From JARIHD01 sp041743655 (GTDB lineage Bacteria; Patescibacteriota; Saccharimonadia; Saccharimonadales; UBA4665): DNA of 64,000 nucleotides. Position numbers and translations under genes: made by a program. The notes beneath the pieces were generated by a model. It was given only the letters and a program-made list of their open reading frames with translations. It ran no database searches and had not been told where the DNA came from. The stretch lies in the NCBI GenBank assembly GCA_041743655.1, contig JBGTMJ010000004.1:1-64000 (forward strand). Reading direction: 5' to 3'. Position 1 is the first letter of the stretch; each line of letters starts with the position of its first letter. Positions 1 through 10,347 of this stretch are shown piece by piece.

Positions 1-1022
<1,022 letters not shown>

Positions 1023-1177
1023 AAAAGAATTTGCTCCGATTCAGTCGAACATCCCGATAAATCGGGACTGACTTAATTTAAAACAATTCAAAATAAATTG
1101 ACGTTGATTTGCACTACTCAATTTTTAACGATCGGTTTTAGAGACACCTAAATAAGACCTCGAAAACTGTAATGTTC

Positions 1178-1207
1178 ATAGTACGATAAATAACACCTAC
1201 ATGTCAA
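1178..1207 (-). promoter_or_regulatory. Sigma70-type promoter of the 16S rRNA gene
   Basis: On the minus strand a perfect -35 box TTGACA (1202-1207) lies 18 bp from a -10 box TACTAT (1178-1183). Transcription would start near 1170, leaving a leader of about 150 nt before mature 16S. The stretch between promoter and 16S holds no gene. Confidence 0.8.
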
Positions 1208-1258
1208 CACAATTGTGGCAATAAAAGCAGCAATTTTTACATCACCACTTTTATATCT

Positions 1259-3814
1259 CTACTCTTGAGATTGCTCCACGACAGCTTCTTCCTCATCGTC
1301 ATCTTCTTCAACCGCATCCACCAGTGCCAGTGACACGGCAGAGTCACCATCGTTGAGACGCATAATCCGAACACCTTGGGTAGCACGTCCCAATGAGGGG
1401 ATATCCTTCAGGCCCAGGCGAATCGTCTGACCCTGTGATGAAACAATGATAACTTCTTGCGATTCATCGTCACTCAGAGTCTTTACCCCAATAAGCTTAC
1501 CCGTCTTGTTATTCACGATAGCAGAACGAATACCAACGCCACCCCTGGCATGCGCCGTAAACTGTGAAACTTTCGTACGCTTACCGTAGCCATATTGGCT
1601 AATAACAAAGATACTCGAACCTTCCTGAACAATGTCCATGCCAATAACGTTATCACCCGCGCGCAATCGAATACCACGTACGCCTCGCGACACACGGCCC
1701 ATTGGACGTACATCTTTTTCGTGGAAACGAATAGCCTGGCCTTGTAAGGTCGATATGACTACTTCATTATCACTGTTCGTCATGCGGATCCATTTAAGTT
1801 CGTCACCTTCGTCAAGATTAATCGCTATCAGGCCTGACGTGCGGACATTCTGATATTGCTCAAATGGCGTCTTCTTTACTACTCCCCGCACCGTACACAT
1901 AAAGAGATTGCCACCACCACTACTTTGTTTACTCACATCAATAACCGAGCTCACCGTCTCTTCAGGTTGCAACTGTAGCAGGTTAACGATTGCCACACCC
2001 TTGGCATTTAAGCTTGCTGTAGGAACTTCATAGGTCTTAATACGAAATACGCGCCCCTTGTTTGTAAAGAATAGTAAATAGTCATGCGTACTGGCATTTA
2101 CAACATGTTCGATGACGTCTTCTTCACGGGTCGTCATGCCACGGCGGCCCTTGCCACCGCGTCCCTGTCTCTTATATTCAGCAATAGGGCTTCTCTTAAT
2201 GTAGTTTGCTGATGTAAGCGTTACTACAACTTGTTCATCCGGAACCAGATCTTCATCACTCATCTGGCCTAGTTCGTTTGGTACGATCCGTGTCCGGCGC
2301 TCGTCTCCATATTGTTTTTTCATCCCAAGCAATTCAGCTTTTACTATAGCCAGAATCTTCTTCTCGTCAGACAAAATAGCTTCAAGACTAGTGATGAGCT
2401 TCATTAGCTCCGCTAACTCATCCTCGATCTTCTGGCGCTCCAAGCCAGCCAGCGTACGCAACTGCATGGCCAGGATAGCTTTGGCCTGAATCTCACTCAA
2501 CCCGAACCGCTTGATCAGGTTATCCTGCGCATCATCGGTGGTTTGGCTGGCGCGGATTGTAGCAATAACTTCGTCGATGTGATCGAGTGCAATCTTCAAC
2601 CCTTCCAAAACGTGCGCACGCTCCTGAGCCTTGCGTAACTCATAGACGGTACGGCGACGGATAACCGACTGCCTGTGTTTAATGTGCTCTTGAAGAATAT
2701 CCTGGAGACCAAGAATCCGTGGTTGTATGCCATCAATAAGCGCCAGCATGTTGTAATGGAACATCGTCTGTAGCGGCGTCAACTTATACAGCTGGTTCAA
2801 AAGCTTCTTTGGATAGGCGTCTTTCTTGAGGTCGATGACAATACGGACATTACCGCGGGCACTTTCGTCGCGCAGGTCACTGATGCCATTCACTTTCTTT
2901 TCTTTGTGCAGATCAGCAATTTTTTCAATTAGGCTCGCCTTATTGAGTGCATATGGAATTTCAGTGATTATAATTTGTTGCCGGCCTTTTTGCCCTTCAA
3001 CAATTTCGGCGATACCGCGTACTACTACCCCGCCCCTGCCTGTCGCATAAGCAGTACGAAGCGAGTCACTACCGTACACAGTGCCACCGGTTGGAAAGTC
3101 AGGGCCTTTTACGAATTGCAACAGGTCGTCAAGTGTAGCGTCTTCATGTTCAATCTGGTACACCGTGGCGTCGATCAGTTCACTCAAGTTATGGGGCGGT
3201 ATGTTGGTAGCCATACCAACGGCAATACCGATCTGGCCATTCAATAATAGATTAGGTAGCTTGGCTGGCAACACCACCGGTTCCTGGCGGGTACCATCAT
3301 AGTTGTCCCGAAAATCAACAGTTTCCTTGTCGATATCAGCCAGCATTTCTTCGGCAGTCCGCGCCATCTTAGCCTCAGTGTAGCGATACGCGGCTGGTGG
3401 ATCCCCATCCATCGAACCAAAGTTACCTTGGCCATTCACCAGCATATAGCGCATAGACCATGGCTGCGCCATGCGCACCATAGAGTCGTAAATAGCACTG
3501 TCACCATGTGGGTGGTACTTACCCATAACCTCGCCGACGATCTGAGCGCTTTTGACGGTCTTTCCACCGGGTTTAATACCCATCTTCTCCATGACATACA
3601 GGATGCGACGATGGACGGGTTTAAGACCGTCACGCACATCTGGCAAGGCACGAGCAACAATAACACTCATCGAATATCGTAAGTAACTATCCTCCATGAC
3701 GTTTTCGACGGTACGGGCTTCAACGATACGTGAATGAGTCTGCTCAGGCAGCACTTCACCTTCTAATGCTGGTTGGTTGTCAATCCGTGGTTCAATCACA
3801 GGGTCTTTGTCCAT
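1259..3814 (-). CDS. gyrA: DNA gyrase subunit A
   Basis: Breakage-reunion subunit of the type IIA topoisomerase that introduces negative supercoils. The 851 residues match the family length. The catalytic tyrosine is Tyr145 in RYTEAKM. The quinolone-determining segment HPHGDSAIYD (101-110) keeps Ser106 and Asp110, the sensitive-type residues (Ser83/Asp87 in E. coli numbering). A GyrA box, QGRGGKG, marks the DNA-wrapping C-terminal domain and supports gyrase over topoisomerase IV. The C-terminus is a run of Asp and Glu, as in many gyrases. The ATG lies one base after the gyrB stop, so the two subunits are probably translationally coupled. Confidence 0.98.
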   Translation of the reverse strand: MDKDPVIEPRIDNQPALEGEVLPEQTHSRIVEARTVENVMEDSYLRYSMSVIVARALPDVRDGLKPVHRRILYVMEKMGIKPGGKTVKSAQIVGEVMGKYHPHGDSAIYDSMVRMAQPWSMRYMLVNGQGNFGSMDGDPPAAYRYTEAKMARTAEEMLADIDKETVDFRDNYDGTRQEPVVLPAKLPNLLLNGQIGIAVGMATNIPPHNLSELIDATVYQIEHEDATLDDLLQFVKGPDFPTGGTVYGSDSLRTAYATGRGGVVVRGIAEIVEGQKGRQQIIITEIPYALNKASLIEKIADLHKEKKVNGISDLRDESARGNVRIVIDLKKDAYPKKLLNQLYKLTPLQTMFHYNMLALIDGIQPRILGLQDILQEHIKHRQSVIRRRTVYELRKAQERAHVLEGLKIALDHIDEVIATIRASQTTDDAQDNLIKRFGLSEIQAKAILAMQLRTLAGLERQKIEDELAELMKLITSLEAILSDEKKILAIVKAELLGMKKQYGDERRTRIVPNELGQMSDEDLVPDEQVVVTLTSANYIKRSPIAEYKRQGRGGKGRRGMTTREEDVIEHVVNASTHDYLLFFTNKGRVFRIKTYEVPTASLNAKGVAIVNLLQLQPEETVSSVIDVSKQSSGGGNLFMCTVRGVVKKTPFEQYQNVRTSGLIAINLDEGDELKWIRMTNSDNEVVISTLQGQAIRFHEKDVRPMGRVSRGVRGIRLRAGDNVIGMDIVQEGSSIFVISQYGYGKRTKVSQFTAHARGGVGIRSAIVNNKTGKLIGVKTLSDDESQEVIIVSSQGQTIRLGLKDIPSLGRATQGVRIMRLNDGDSAVSLALVDAVEEDDDEEEAVVEQSQE

Positions 3815-3815
3815 C

Positions 3816-5783
3816 TTAAATATCCAAGTCCTTCACAAATTTTGCGTGCGTCTGAATAAAGTTCTTTCGAAGCTCAACCTCCGTACCCATGAGCTTGTTA
3901 AAGATTGCATCCGCCTTTTCTGCATCGGCAACCTTTACTTGTACCAATACGCGTTTTTCGGGATTCATCGTTGTTTCGAATAACTGTTCAGCGTCCATCT
4001 CGCCAAGACCTTTGTAACGCTTCTGCTCCGTAAAACCGGCTTGGTGAATACGATCGTCGCTTAAGTCAACCTTCAGGCCTTCTTTTTTACGCTTGGCTAT
4101 CGTTTCATCGAACACTTTTTCAAGCTCTGCTTCATCATATATAAAGACACTGGTCTTACGGCCAGTTTTTACCAACTCGAATAGTGGTGGCTTGGCCAAA
4201 TATACATGTCCATTGTCCACGACCGGCCGCATGAAACGAAAAAAGAAGGTTAGCAGCAAGGTACTGATGTGGGAGCCGTCAACATCGGCATCGGTCATGA
4301 TGATAACCCGATCGTAACGTAGCCCACTTATGTCGAACGAGTCTTCAATACCTACGCCTAAAGCCTTGATAAGACTCAGAATTTCATTATTGCCCAGCAT
4401 CTTGTCCAAGCGGGCGCGCTCAACGTTCAACACCTTACCGCGAAGTGGCAGGATGGCCTGACTTTTGCTGTCACGGCCGCTCTTAGCTGAACCGCCGGCT
4501 GAATCGCCCTCAACGAGATAGATCTCAGAGTTCTTTGGGTCCTTATTTGAGCAATCTGCTAATTTTCCGGGCATGCTTGAGCCTTCAAGCACACCTTTAC
4601 GGATGATATTGTCGCGGGCAGCGCGGGCAGCTTTGCGGGCACGGGCAGCAAGCAGTGCCTTGCCTACAATTTTCCTGGCGATACCGGGATGCTCCTCAAG
4701 ATAATAATTAAAGTACTCTGTCATTACCTGCTCTACATACCCACGCACCTCAGGGTTGCCAAGCTTATTCTTAGTCTGGCCTTCAAACTGTGGGTCAGGC
4801 AATTTAACCAGGATGACAGCAGTAAGGCCTTCACGGCAATCTTCACCAGTCAAGTTCTCTTCTTTGTCCTTAAGAAGCCCTGTTTTGCGAGCGTAGTCAT
4901 TCACTACCCGGGTCAGTGCAGAACGAAAACCAGTCAGGTGTGTTCCACCATCCGGATTAAACACGTTATTAGCGAACTGCTTGATGGTCTCGGTATAGCT
5001 ATCGGTGTATTGGGCGGCAATCTCGACCTGCGTAGCTTCTACCTGTTTATCAACATAAAACACGTCGTCGTCAACCGGCTCTTTGCCAACGTTAAGGTGC
5101 ATAACATAGGATTTAATACCACCCTCAAAATAAAATCCGTAACGCTTGCCTGTATACTCATCTGTGATCGAGGTTCTAACGCCTTTCGTGAGATATGCTT
5201 GATGGCGCAATCGATCAAGAATAGTTTCATAATTGAACTTTGTCGTTTCAAAGGTGGACCTTTCAGGGTAAAACAGTATCTCTGTGCCAGTGCGGTCGGA
5301 TTTGCCGATAGGCTTGAGATCACCTTGGGGTATTCCACTAGCGTATTCCTGTTGAAAGACTTTTCCATCTCTATGAACCGTTACAACTAAGCGACTTGAG
5401 AGGGCGTTCACTACACTAACGCCTACACCATGCAGACCGCCAGAGACCTTATAGCCACCGCCACCAAACTTGCCGCCAGCATGCAGTACCGTTAAAACGG
5501 TCTCAACCGTACTCTTGCCGGTCTTAGGGTGGATATCCGTAGGGATACCCCGCCCGTCATCCGTCACTTTTACACCGCCATCAGAGAGCAGGGTTACTGC
5601 AACTTCGCTGGCATGACCAGCCAGTGCCTCATCTATACCATTATCAATAATTTCCCAAACCAGGTGATGTAGCCCCTCAACGCCTGTCCCACCAATGTAC
5701 ATGCCAGGACGTTTGCGAACAGGGTCCAGACCTTCCAACACTTGGATCTGATCAGCAGAATAAGCTTTTTGTTTATCGGCCAC
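3816..5783 (-). CDS. gyrB: DNA gyrase subunit B
   Basis: ATPase subunit of gyrase, 655 residues. The GHKL ATPase domain shows EIIDNGIDEA (45-54), DDGRGIP and GGLHGVGVSVVNALS (115-129). The TOPRIM domain shows EGDSAGGSAK (425-434) and the metal-binding DADVDGSH. The length is that of the short gyrB form without the Gram-negative insert. gyrB and gyrA form a two-gene operon read from a promoter about 65 to 90 bp upstream (5847-5875). Confidence 0.98.
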   Translation of the reverse strand: MADKQKAYSADQIQVLEGLDPVRKRPGMYIGGTGVEGLHHLVWEIIDNGIDEALAGHASEVAVTLLSDGGVKVTDDGRGIPTDIHPKTGKSTVETVLTVLHAGGKFGGGGYKVSGGLHGVGVSVVNALSSRLVVTVHRDGKVFQQEYASGIPQGDLKPIGKSDRTGTEILFYPERSTFETTKFNYETILDRLRHQAYLTKGVRTSITDEYTGKRYGFYFEGGIKSYVMHLNVGKEPVDDDVFYVDKQVEATQVEIAAQYTDSYTETIKQFANNVFNPDGGTHLTGFRSALTRVVNDYARKTGLLKDKEENLTGEDCREGLTAVILVKLPDPQFEGQTKNKLGNPEVRGYVEQVMTEYFNYYLEEHPGIARKIVGKALLAARARKAARAARDNIIRKGVLEGSSMPGKLADCSNKDPKNSEIYLVEGDSAGGSAKSGRDSKSQAILPLRGKVLNVERARLDKMLGNNEILSLIKALGVGIEDSFDISGLRYDRVIIMTDADVDGSHISTLLLTFFFRFMRPVVDNGHVYLAKPPLFELVKTGRKTSVFIYDEAELEKVFDETIAKRKKEGLKVDLSDDRIHQAGFTEQKRYKGLGEMDAEQLFETTMNPEKRVLVQVKVADAEKADAIFNKLMGTEVELRKNFIQTHAKFVKDLDI

Positions 5784-5846
5784 TAGAATACCCTCTTTAG
5801 AACAAATGAAATAAAGTTAGACATCTCCTCCCACTTCTAGGTTAAT

Positions 5847-5875
5847 ATTATAGGTAACTTCTTAGCTTTTAGCAA
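5847..5875 (-). promoter_or_regulatory. Promoter of the gyrB-gyrA operon
   Basis: On the minus strand a -10 box TATAAT (5847-5852) follows a -35-like TTGCTA (5870-5875) at 17 bp spacing. The resulting leader is about 57 nt, so gyrB, unlike many genes in this window, is not leaderless. Confidence 0.6.
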
Positions 5876-5890
5876 CCAGTCGCCAGCAGT

Positions 5891-8800
5891 CTAAGAGTCC
5901 ATATGTAAGGTGCCGTCCTGGTCGATGAATATAGTATTTTTGTTATCATCATGTTTTTGCTCGCCAGAAAGCAGTATCTCTCCATCTCTTTTACTCGTAG
6001 GACGTTGCTGGGCAGCACTAGCATCTGGCTGGGGTGCCGCAACAGGCCCTTCTTCGATAGGCCTTGTGCCGTTCTGGGTCAAGGCTGATCCACTGCCCTC
6101 TACTGGAGCTGAGGATGGCGAGTCCGCTGCAAGTGTTGGTAGCTCATCATTTCCCGGCGTACGCTTATCATGATTTATGCCCTGGGGAGATTCACTAACA
6201 CTCTGTACATGGGTACGCGCTTGCTCGGAAATCTCATCAATATCTTTAGGCACATCTTTAGACCATGGGGCCGGACGTCGTAAAGGACTCTCGCTCTGAA
6301 GCTTAGCCTTCCATCCATCCAGAAACGAAGCAGGTTGTGGTGGAGGAACCGACGTGGGGTTACTCCCAGTCACATGGTCGGCAGTAGACAGACGACCACT
6401 AAATGGTTCGGGAGCAGAAGTTTGGTTGCCAAACCCAGATCGTGGAGGAGTAAACGGCTTCGTAGCCAGCCGCGCGAATATCTCCTTCTCTACCTGGGCC
6501 CTAGGACGCCCGTATTTGGCCGCAGAAAGCTGCTTTAAAGCATCAGCTAACTTCTGGTTAGGATTACCAAGCGGGGGTAACGTGGCCATACTGAACGGCT
6601 GAGTGGGGACGCCATTAATTAGCATACGAACACCTGCATTGTAATTAGGCATGCGCAATAGGTCAGATGTATCGAATGCCGGGCGCAAACGCTTAGCCAT
6701 GGCTTCGGCGTCTTCTTCCACTCCCAGCCGGAATGATACAAGCGTACCGGTATTACCAAACACAGCATCGCGGATCTCTTCTATGAGCTGCGTGGTGTGC
6801 TGGTTGGCGACAATTAGGTCCAAGTGATATTTACGTGCCTCTGAGAGGATAGTTGCAAAAGAGTCTGTAGAGAAGTTCTGGAACTCGTCTACGTATAAGC
6901 TGAAGTCCTGACGCTCGCTTTCGGGAACGTTGGCACGGCTCATAGCTGCGGCCTGAAACTTCATGACAAATATCATGCCAAGCAACTGCGCATTCAGTTG
7001 TCCTAGCTTACCCTTACTGAGGTTGACCAGCAGGATTTTTTTATTATCCATAACGTCACGTAAATCAAATGCGCTACGTGTCTGCCCCATAATGTTGCGC
7101 ATCATTTCGTTCGATAGGAAAGCACCAAACTTGCTCACAAACCAACCAACTAGCTCGCCAAAGTCATTAGAGCGCTGCATCTGCGGCATTTCTTTTTCCC
7201 AGAACTCCACTACATTTTGGTCCTTAACATATTGTAATTTTTGCTTTACAAAAGCCGGATCACGGAATAGTTTAGGAATATCAACAAATGTACCCCCGTT
7301 CGGATCAGCCATAATTGTGAGAGCAGCATTGCGGAAAATGTGCTCATAACGAGGCCCTATAATACCTTGATGTTGTGGATCGTACAGCTTATACAACATG
7401 TTCAGTACTTCCTGGATAATAAAATCTTTTTGGTCAGGTGTCTGATATTCAAACAAGTTCAACCCCAATGGATATTCAGAATCTGAAGGCGAGAAGTAAA
7501 TTACATCTTCTGTACGCTCCTTAGGAACCATGGCTAGCAGGCGTTCCGCAGTATCACCATGTGGGTCAACAAAAGCAAAGCCACGGCCGCTAAGCATATC
7601 TTGTAAAGCAAGATTTTCAAGATAGGTAGACTTACCCGTACCAGTCTGACCCACTACATACATATGTCTGGCTCGGTCAGCGTTGGATAAGCGCACAGGC
7701 TTCTTAACGCCACGAAACACGTTATAGCCAAGCAATAGCCCATCTTCGGGCATATCGCGTGGCGCATCAATCTGCCTTGAACCTTGCCGTTCAAGTTGCG
7801 AAGTAGGTATGCTTTTTTGTTCAGGAAAATGGAAGACTGTTGCCAGCTCAACCGAGTTTAGAATAGTCTTCCTTGCCTTCTGAGAGAACATGCGTAGTAT
7901 GTATGCTGTTGTCAGTTCTTCAACATCTTTTGTTGGAATAAACTTAAATCCATTCTTCCCTGGGGCATCAAATAAAGAGAAGACAGCAACAACGTTGTTT
8001 AATATAGCTTGCGCGCGTTGACTTATATTGGAAGAAGCTACTACACGAATAAGCACTTCGTAGCCTGAGTCGCGTGTTTTGTTTTCAATAGCATCAACAA
8101 TTGCTTGGTCAATACCAGACAGGCTTTTATCGGTGTCGTTCTTATTGTCTTTGGTTTCAGGAGGCTTAACAAAAGCAGTGGCAATATCTTTACCAAGACC
8201 AAGTACCAGCTCACTACCTTTTGTGCCACCAGCCGTACCCTTCCGCTTTTTTGTAGCAATAGTAAGAGCATCTTTGCGCCATACGGGGTCTGCTGGGCGC
8301 ATGAGAAGTTGGATACCTACACCGTCTTCCTTATCTAAAGTTGACAGAGCGTTTAACAGTGCGTGCATTGCATCGCGCTTACTCTCTTGATAGGTCGCAA
8401 TGGGATAGGCATATGATTCTTTGAGGACAAATTCGCCACCAACCGTACCACTTAACCTACCGACAGGATTGAAAATATTATGTTCTTCCACTTCTTCCAA
8501 ACGAGCCGTAGGATAAGCGCTGACAATTGCTTGCTTGACTAGCTCTACAAGCGCAACTGGAACGGCGGCATAAAAATAGACACGGCCTTTTAAAGCAATA
8601 ATTTCAAATGCAAAGTGACGTTGTCCGTAAATTTTTGTTTTAAAACCCTTTTGGAGTGTGCTGGCAATAATACTGTAAATCACTTGGGCTCTCGAGATAT
8701 TTTCTTCAGCAACATCGCGCTCGTCGCGACCAGAAGACGCAGTATCTTCACTCAACGGAGGTAAATGCATAAGAATTGGTACCATCTTCAGCCCCCGCTC

Positions 8801-8908
8801 ATAATTCTTCCTGGTTCTTATCTTACGGCGTGCCTGCAATAATATAACTGACGCAACAATCATTGCTGCTACCATGAAAAATACTATTATCAATGCTAAG
8901 GTAGACAT
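5891..8908 (-). CDS. VirD4/TraG-like membrane ATPase (type IV secretion coupling-protein family)
   Basis: A 1005-residue protein with one N-terminal membrane segment (about 4-25), a long central region and a P-loop ATPase domain: Walker A GQTGTGKST (420-428), then GFAFVDPHGD, Walker B-like DFSLYVDEFQNF and ANQHTTQL. This arrangement is that of TraD/TraG/VirD4 coupling proteins and HerA-like hexameric pumps. The C-terminal 170 residues are Pro/Ser/Gln-rich and look disordered. No relaxase or other conjugation gene lies next to it, so a housekeeping role in DNA or protein export is more likely than an active conjugative element; this is inference. It ends 108 bp upstream of gyrB and is preceded by a small gene at 6 bp spacing. 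Confidence 0.8.
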   Translation of the reverse strand: MSTLALIIVFFMVAAMIVASVILLQARRKIRTRKNYERGLKMVPILMHLPPLSEDTASSGRDERDVAEENISRAQVIYSIIASTLQKGFKTKIYGQRHFAFEIIALKGRVYFYAAVPVALVELVKQAIVSAYPTARLEEVEEHNIFNPVGRLSGTVGGEFVLKESYAYPIATYQESKRDAMHALLNALSTLDKEDGVGIQLLMRPADPVWRKDALTIATKKRKGTAGGTKGSELVLGLGKDIATAFVKPPETKDNKNDTDKSLSGIDQAIVDAIENKTRDSGYEVLIRVVASSNISQRAQAILNNVVAVFSLFDAPGKNGFKFIPTKDVEELTTAYILRMFSQKARKTILNSVELATVFHFPEQKSIPTSQLERQGSRQIDAPRDMPEDGLLLGYNVFRGVKKPVRLSNADRARHMYVVGQTGTGKSTYLENLALQDMLSGRGFAFVDPHGDTAERLLAMVPKERTEDVIYFSPSDSEYPLGLNLFEYQTPDQKDFIIQEVLNMLYKLYDPQHQGIIGPRYEHIFRNAALTIMADPNGGTFVDIPKLFRDPAFVKQKLQYVKDQNVVEFWEKEMPQMQRSNDFGELVGWFVSKFGAFLSNEMMRNIMGQTRSAFDLRDVMDNKKILLVNLSKGKLGQLNAQLLGMIFVMKFQAAAMSRANVPESERQDFSLYVDEFQNFSTDSFATILSEARKYHLDLIVANQHTTQLIEEIRDAVFGNTGTLVSFRLGVEEDAEAMAKRLRPAFDTSDLLRMPNYNAGVRMLINGVPTQPFSMATLPPLGNPNQKLADALKQLSAAKYGRPRAQVEKEIFARLATKPFTPPRSGFGNQTSAPEPFSGRLSTADHVTGSNPTSVPPPQPASFLDGWKAKLQSESPLRRPAPWSKDVPKDIDEISEQARTHVQSVSESPQGINHDKRTPGNDELPTLAADSPSSAPVEGSGSALTQNGTRPIEEGPVAAPQPDASAAQQRPTSKRDGEILLSGEQKHDDNKNTIFIDQDGTLHMDS

Positions 8909-8914
8909 ATAGGC

Positions 8915-9331
8915 TTAATCTTCGACGCTTTTAATTTCCTTGTTATATCGTGCTTTAATATATTCTGCTTTAATGCGGCTTATTTCCCTGCTCTGTAAAT
9001 AAGGATCAGCATGAGTGATCTCTACTATCTCTCTAGCCTTATCAATCCATTCTCGATCTATTACACTACTTTCGTAATCTGCTTGCGGAGTAGCGGCATT
9101 TCTGGGGTTAACAGACGATGATGATATAGTGTCATCCGTGGCACTAGCCGATAAGGGGGGGTCCGTTATCGGTATCGACGGCCTTTGAGGCACAGCAACA
9201 CTAGTGAAGTCTGGCTCAGGAACACTCGAAGCATGGAAAGCTCCTGGAGTACCCGAAATTGGCGGCAAAGCTTCGTCAAAAGAGGGGCTCGGTAAATCTA
9301 AACCTGGTGTCTCACTTAATTGCGGATTCAT
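8915..9331 (-). CDS. Hypothetical protein, partner of the VirD4-like ATPase
   Basis: 138 residues. The first 90 are low complexity, rich in Pro, Ser, Thr and Ala, and the last 50 form a charged helical block (REWIDKAREIVEITHADPY, then RIKAEYIKARYNKEIKS). There is no signal peptide or membrane segment. It ends 6 bp before the VirD4-like ATPase gene, which suggests co-transcription and perhaps a physical partner with a disordered linker. I do not recognise the family. Confidence 0.65.
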   Translation of the reverse strand: MNPQLSETPGLDLPSPSFDEALPPISGTPGAFHASSVPEPDFTSVAVPQRPSIPITDPPLSASATDDTISSSSVNPRNAATPQADYESSVIDREWIDKAREIVEITHADPYLQSREISRIKAEYIKARYNKEIKSVED

Positions 9332-9400
9332 AATTCATACTACATTATACCAGCGTTTCAATAACGCTACCAGGGGCGTTGCCATAATCGCATACTGAGC

Positions 9401-9733
9401 TTACGCAGATAGATTCGTCCGAGATACATAAAAATATGAGACTGCCAGTAATGCAGCCAGCGCCAAAACGTCTCGCGTGGTTAATTGTCCAATAGACTGG
9501 AGTATAAGGAGCGCTACAGGAACACCTGCACACAGCATCGCTATACGGATGCTCCTTGCGATAGATACATGACGGCTTCTTAATATCCAGTACACTAAAG
9601 ACGAGATAAGCAAGAAGAACAATAAAAATGGGAGAATCAAGAGGAGCGAAGGAGCTGTGACTGGATTGGTACTGGTAAACAGTACCAATATGCCAACAAT
9701 ATATACGCCGCAAGTAATTATAATCTTCTTCAT
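9401..9733 (-). CDS. Small integral membrane protein, unknown function
   Basis: With the start at MKKIIITCGVYIV the product is 110 residues with about four hydrophobic segments and almost no soluble part. An upstream in-frame ATG (9787) is less likely because it lies inside the terminator hairpin at 9763-9805. A TAAAAT box sits about 8 nt before the chosen ATG. A competing ORF in another frame (9345-9713) overlaps it but lacks a coherent domain. No family recognised. Confidence 0.55.
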   Translation of the reverse strand: MKKIIITCGVYIVGILVLFTSTNPVTAPSLLLILPFLLFFLLISSLVYWILRSRHVSIARSIRIAMLCAGVPVALLILQSIGQLTTRDVLALAALLAVSYFYVSRTNLSA

Positions 9734-9762
9734 CACGTCTAATTTTAAGTTATCTTTGGATA

Positions 9763-9805
9763 AAAGAAAAATACTGTAGTTTTGCACCCTACAGTATTTT
9801 TCTTT
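9763..9805. terminator. Bidirectional intrinsic terminator, 17 bp perfect stem
   Basis: AAAGAAAAATACTGTAG (9763-9779) pairs fully with CTACAGTATTTTTCTTT (9789-9805) around a 9 nt loop. The A/T flanks give a U-tract in both directions. It ends the minus-strand RNA that starts near 9962. Confidence 0.85.
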
Positions 9806-9962
9806 AATTGATTGTGGAGCCGTGGGCAGTAAATCCGCTCAAAAAATGTAATTAATTAGCGCTTACTACCTTACGGCATTGACTGACCGCTCCTGTAACC
9901 TTTAGGGTTACAAAGAGCGCTGCTTTTTGGTTGTTAATGTAAGTTTTTGTTTTGCTTACCTA
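9763..9962 (-). ncRNA. Unassigned structured RNA of about 200 nt (6S-like in size)
   Basis: A strong minus-strand promoter, TTGACA (9992-9997), 17 bp, TAGACT (9969-9974), points into about 200 nt that end at the 17 bp terminator hairpin (9763-9805), with no credible ORF between. The transcript contains nested hairpins: GTAAG/CTTAC near the 5' end, then GCGCTC enclosing TGTAACC-CTAAA-GGTTACA and closing with GAGCG. Size and isolation resemble 6S RNA, but I could not fold it into the canonical open-bubble rod. It is not tmRNA, as there is no T-arm or ALAA-type tag. Part of it (GTCAG then CCGTAAGG) resembles the SRP RNA tip, but the spacing is wrong. Confidence 0.6.
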
Positions 9963-10159
9963 TAAACTAGTCTAGCGTAAAACCAAGAAAATGTCAATAG
10001 CCATTAGTATTTTGGAAGCTTCTAAACATCACCCTGCCGTATTCTAAATAAGCACAGTACTATACGTATTTTTTATAACTGAAAAGTTATACACAGGTTT
10101 ACATAAAATTCGTTACGATTGTTATTGACAGGTTGGATTGCAATTAATAAGATAGCAGT

Positions 10160-10320
10160 AGCACTTGAATAAAAAAAGTGCTCAAAAACAAAAACGGATC
10201 CTTAAACAACGGCTTCTCGCAAGCCGTTGTTCCACGAAAAAGAAACCACAAACTCCAAATCTAAAACGCAAAAATCAATCAAAAATATAGACCCGCAACT
10301 CGCAAGCGGGTCTTTACTTT
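10160..10320 (+). ncRNA. Unassigned RNA with three hairpins and a repeated CTCGC loop
   Basis: A promoter TTGACA (10125-10130), 17 bp, TAAGAT (10148-10153) reads into about 160 nt without an ORF. Three stems follow: AGCACTT/AAGTGCT (10160-10182); AACAACGGCTT/AAGCCGTTGTT (10205-10231) closing the loop CTCGC; and AGACCCGC/GCGGGTCT (10289-10313), followed by a T-rich tract, the likely terminator. Loops of the second and third stems both carry CTCGCAAGC. The linkers are A-rich and unstructured, as in trans-acting sRNAs. It ends just upstream of yifB but has its own terminator, so it is more likely a free RNA than a yifB leader. No known family recognised. Confidence 0.6.
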
Positions 10321-10347
10321 TAGGGCAACAGTCGGTACTAAAATGCC

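Noticed and set aside
9830..9900. SRP RNA-like tip (GTCAG ... CCGTAAGG ... AGTAAGC) on the minus strand
   Set aside because: The GNRA loop and flanks look similar, but the symmetric loop and spacing of the SRP Alu-less domain are not met, so no SRP RNA call was made.
10081..10098. TTATACACA resembles a DnaA box, near gyrase and strong promoters
   Set aside because: A single site with one mismatch and no cluster, no dnaA or dnaN nearby; not enough for an origin.
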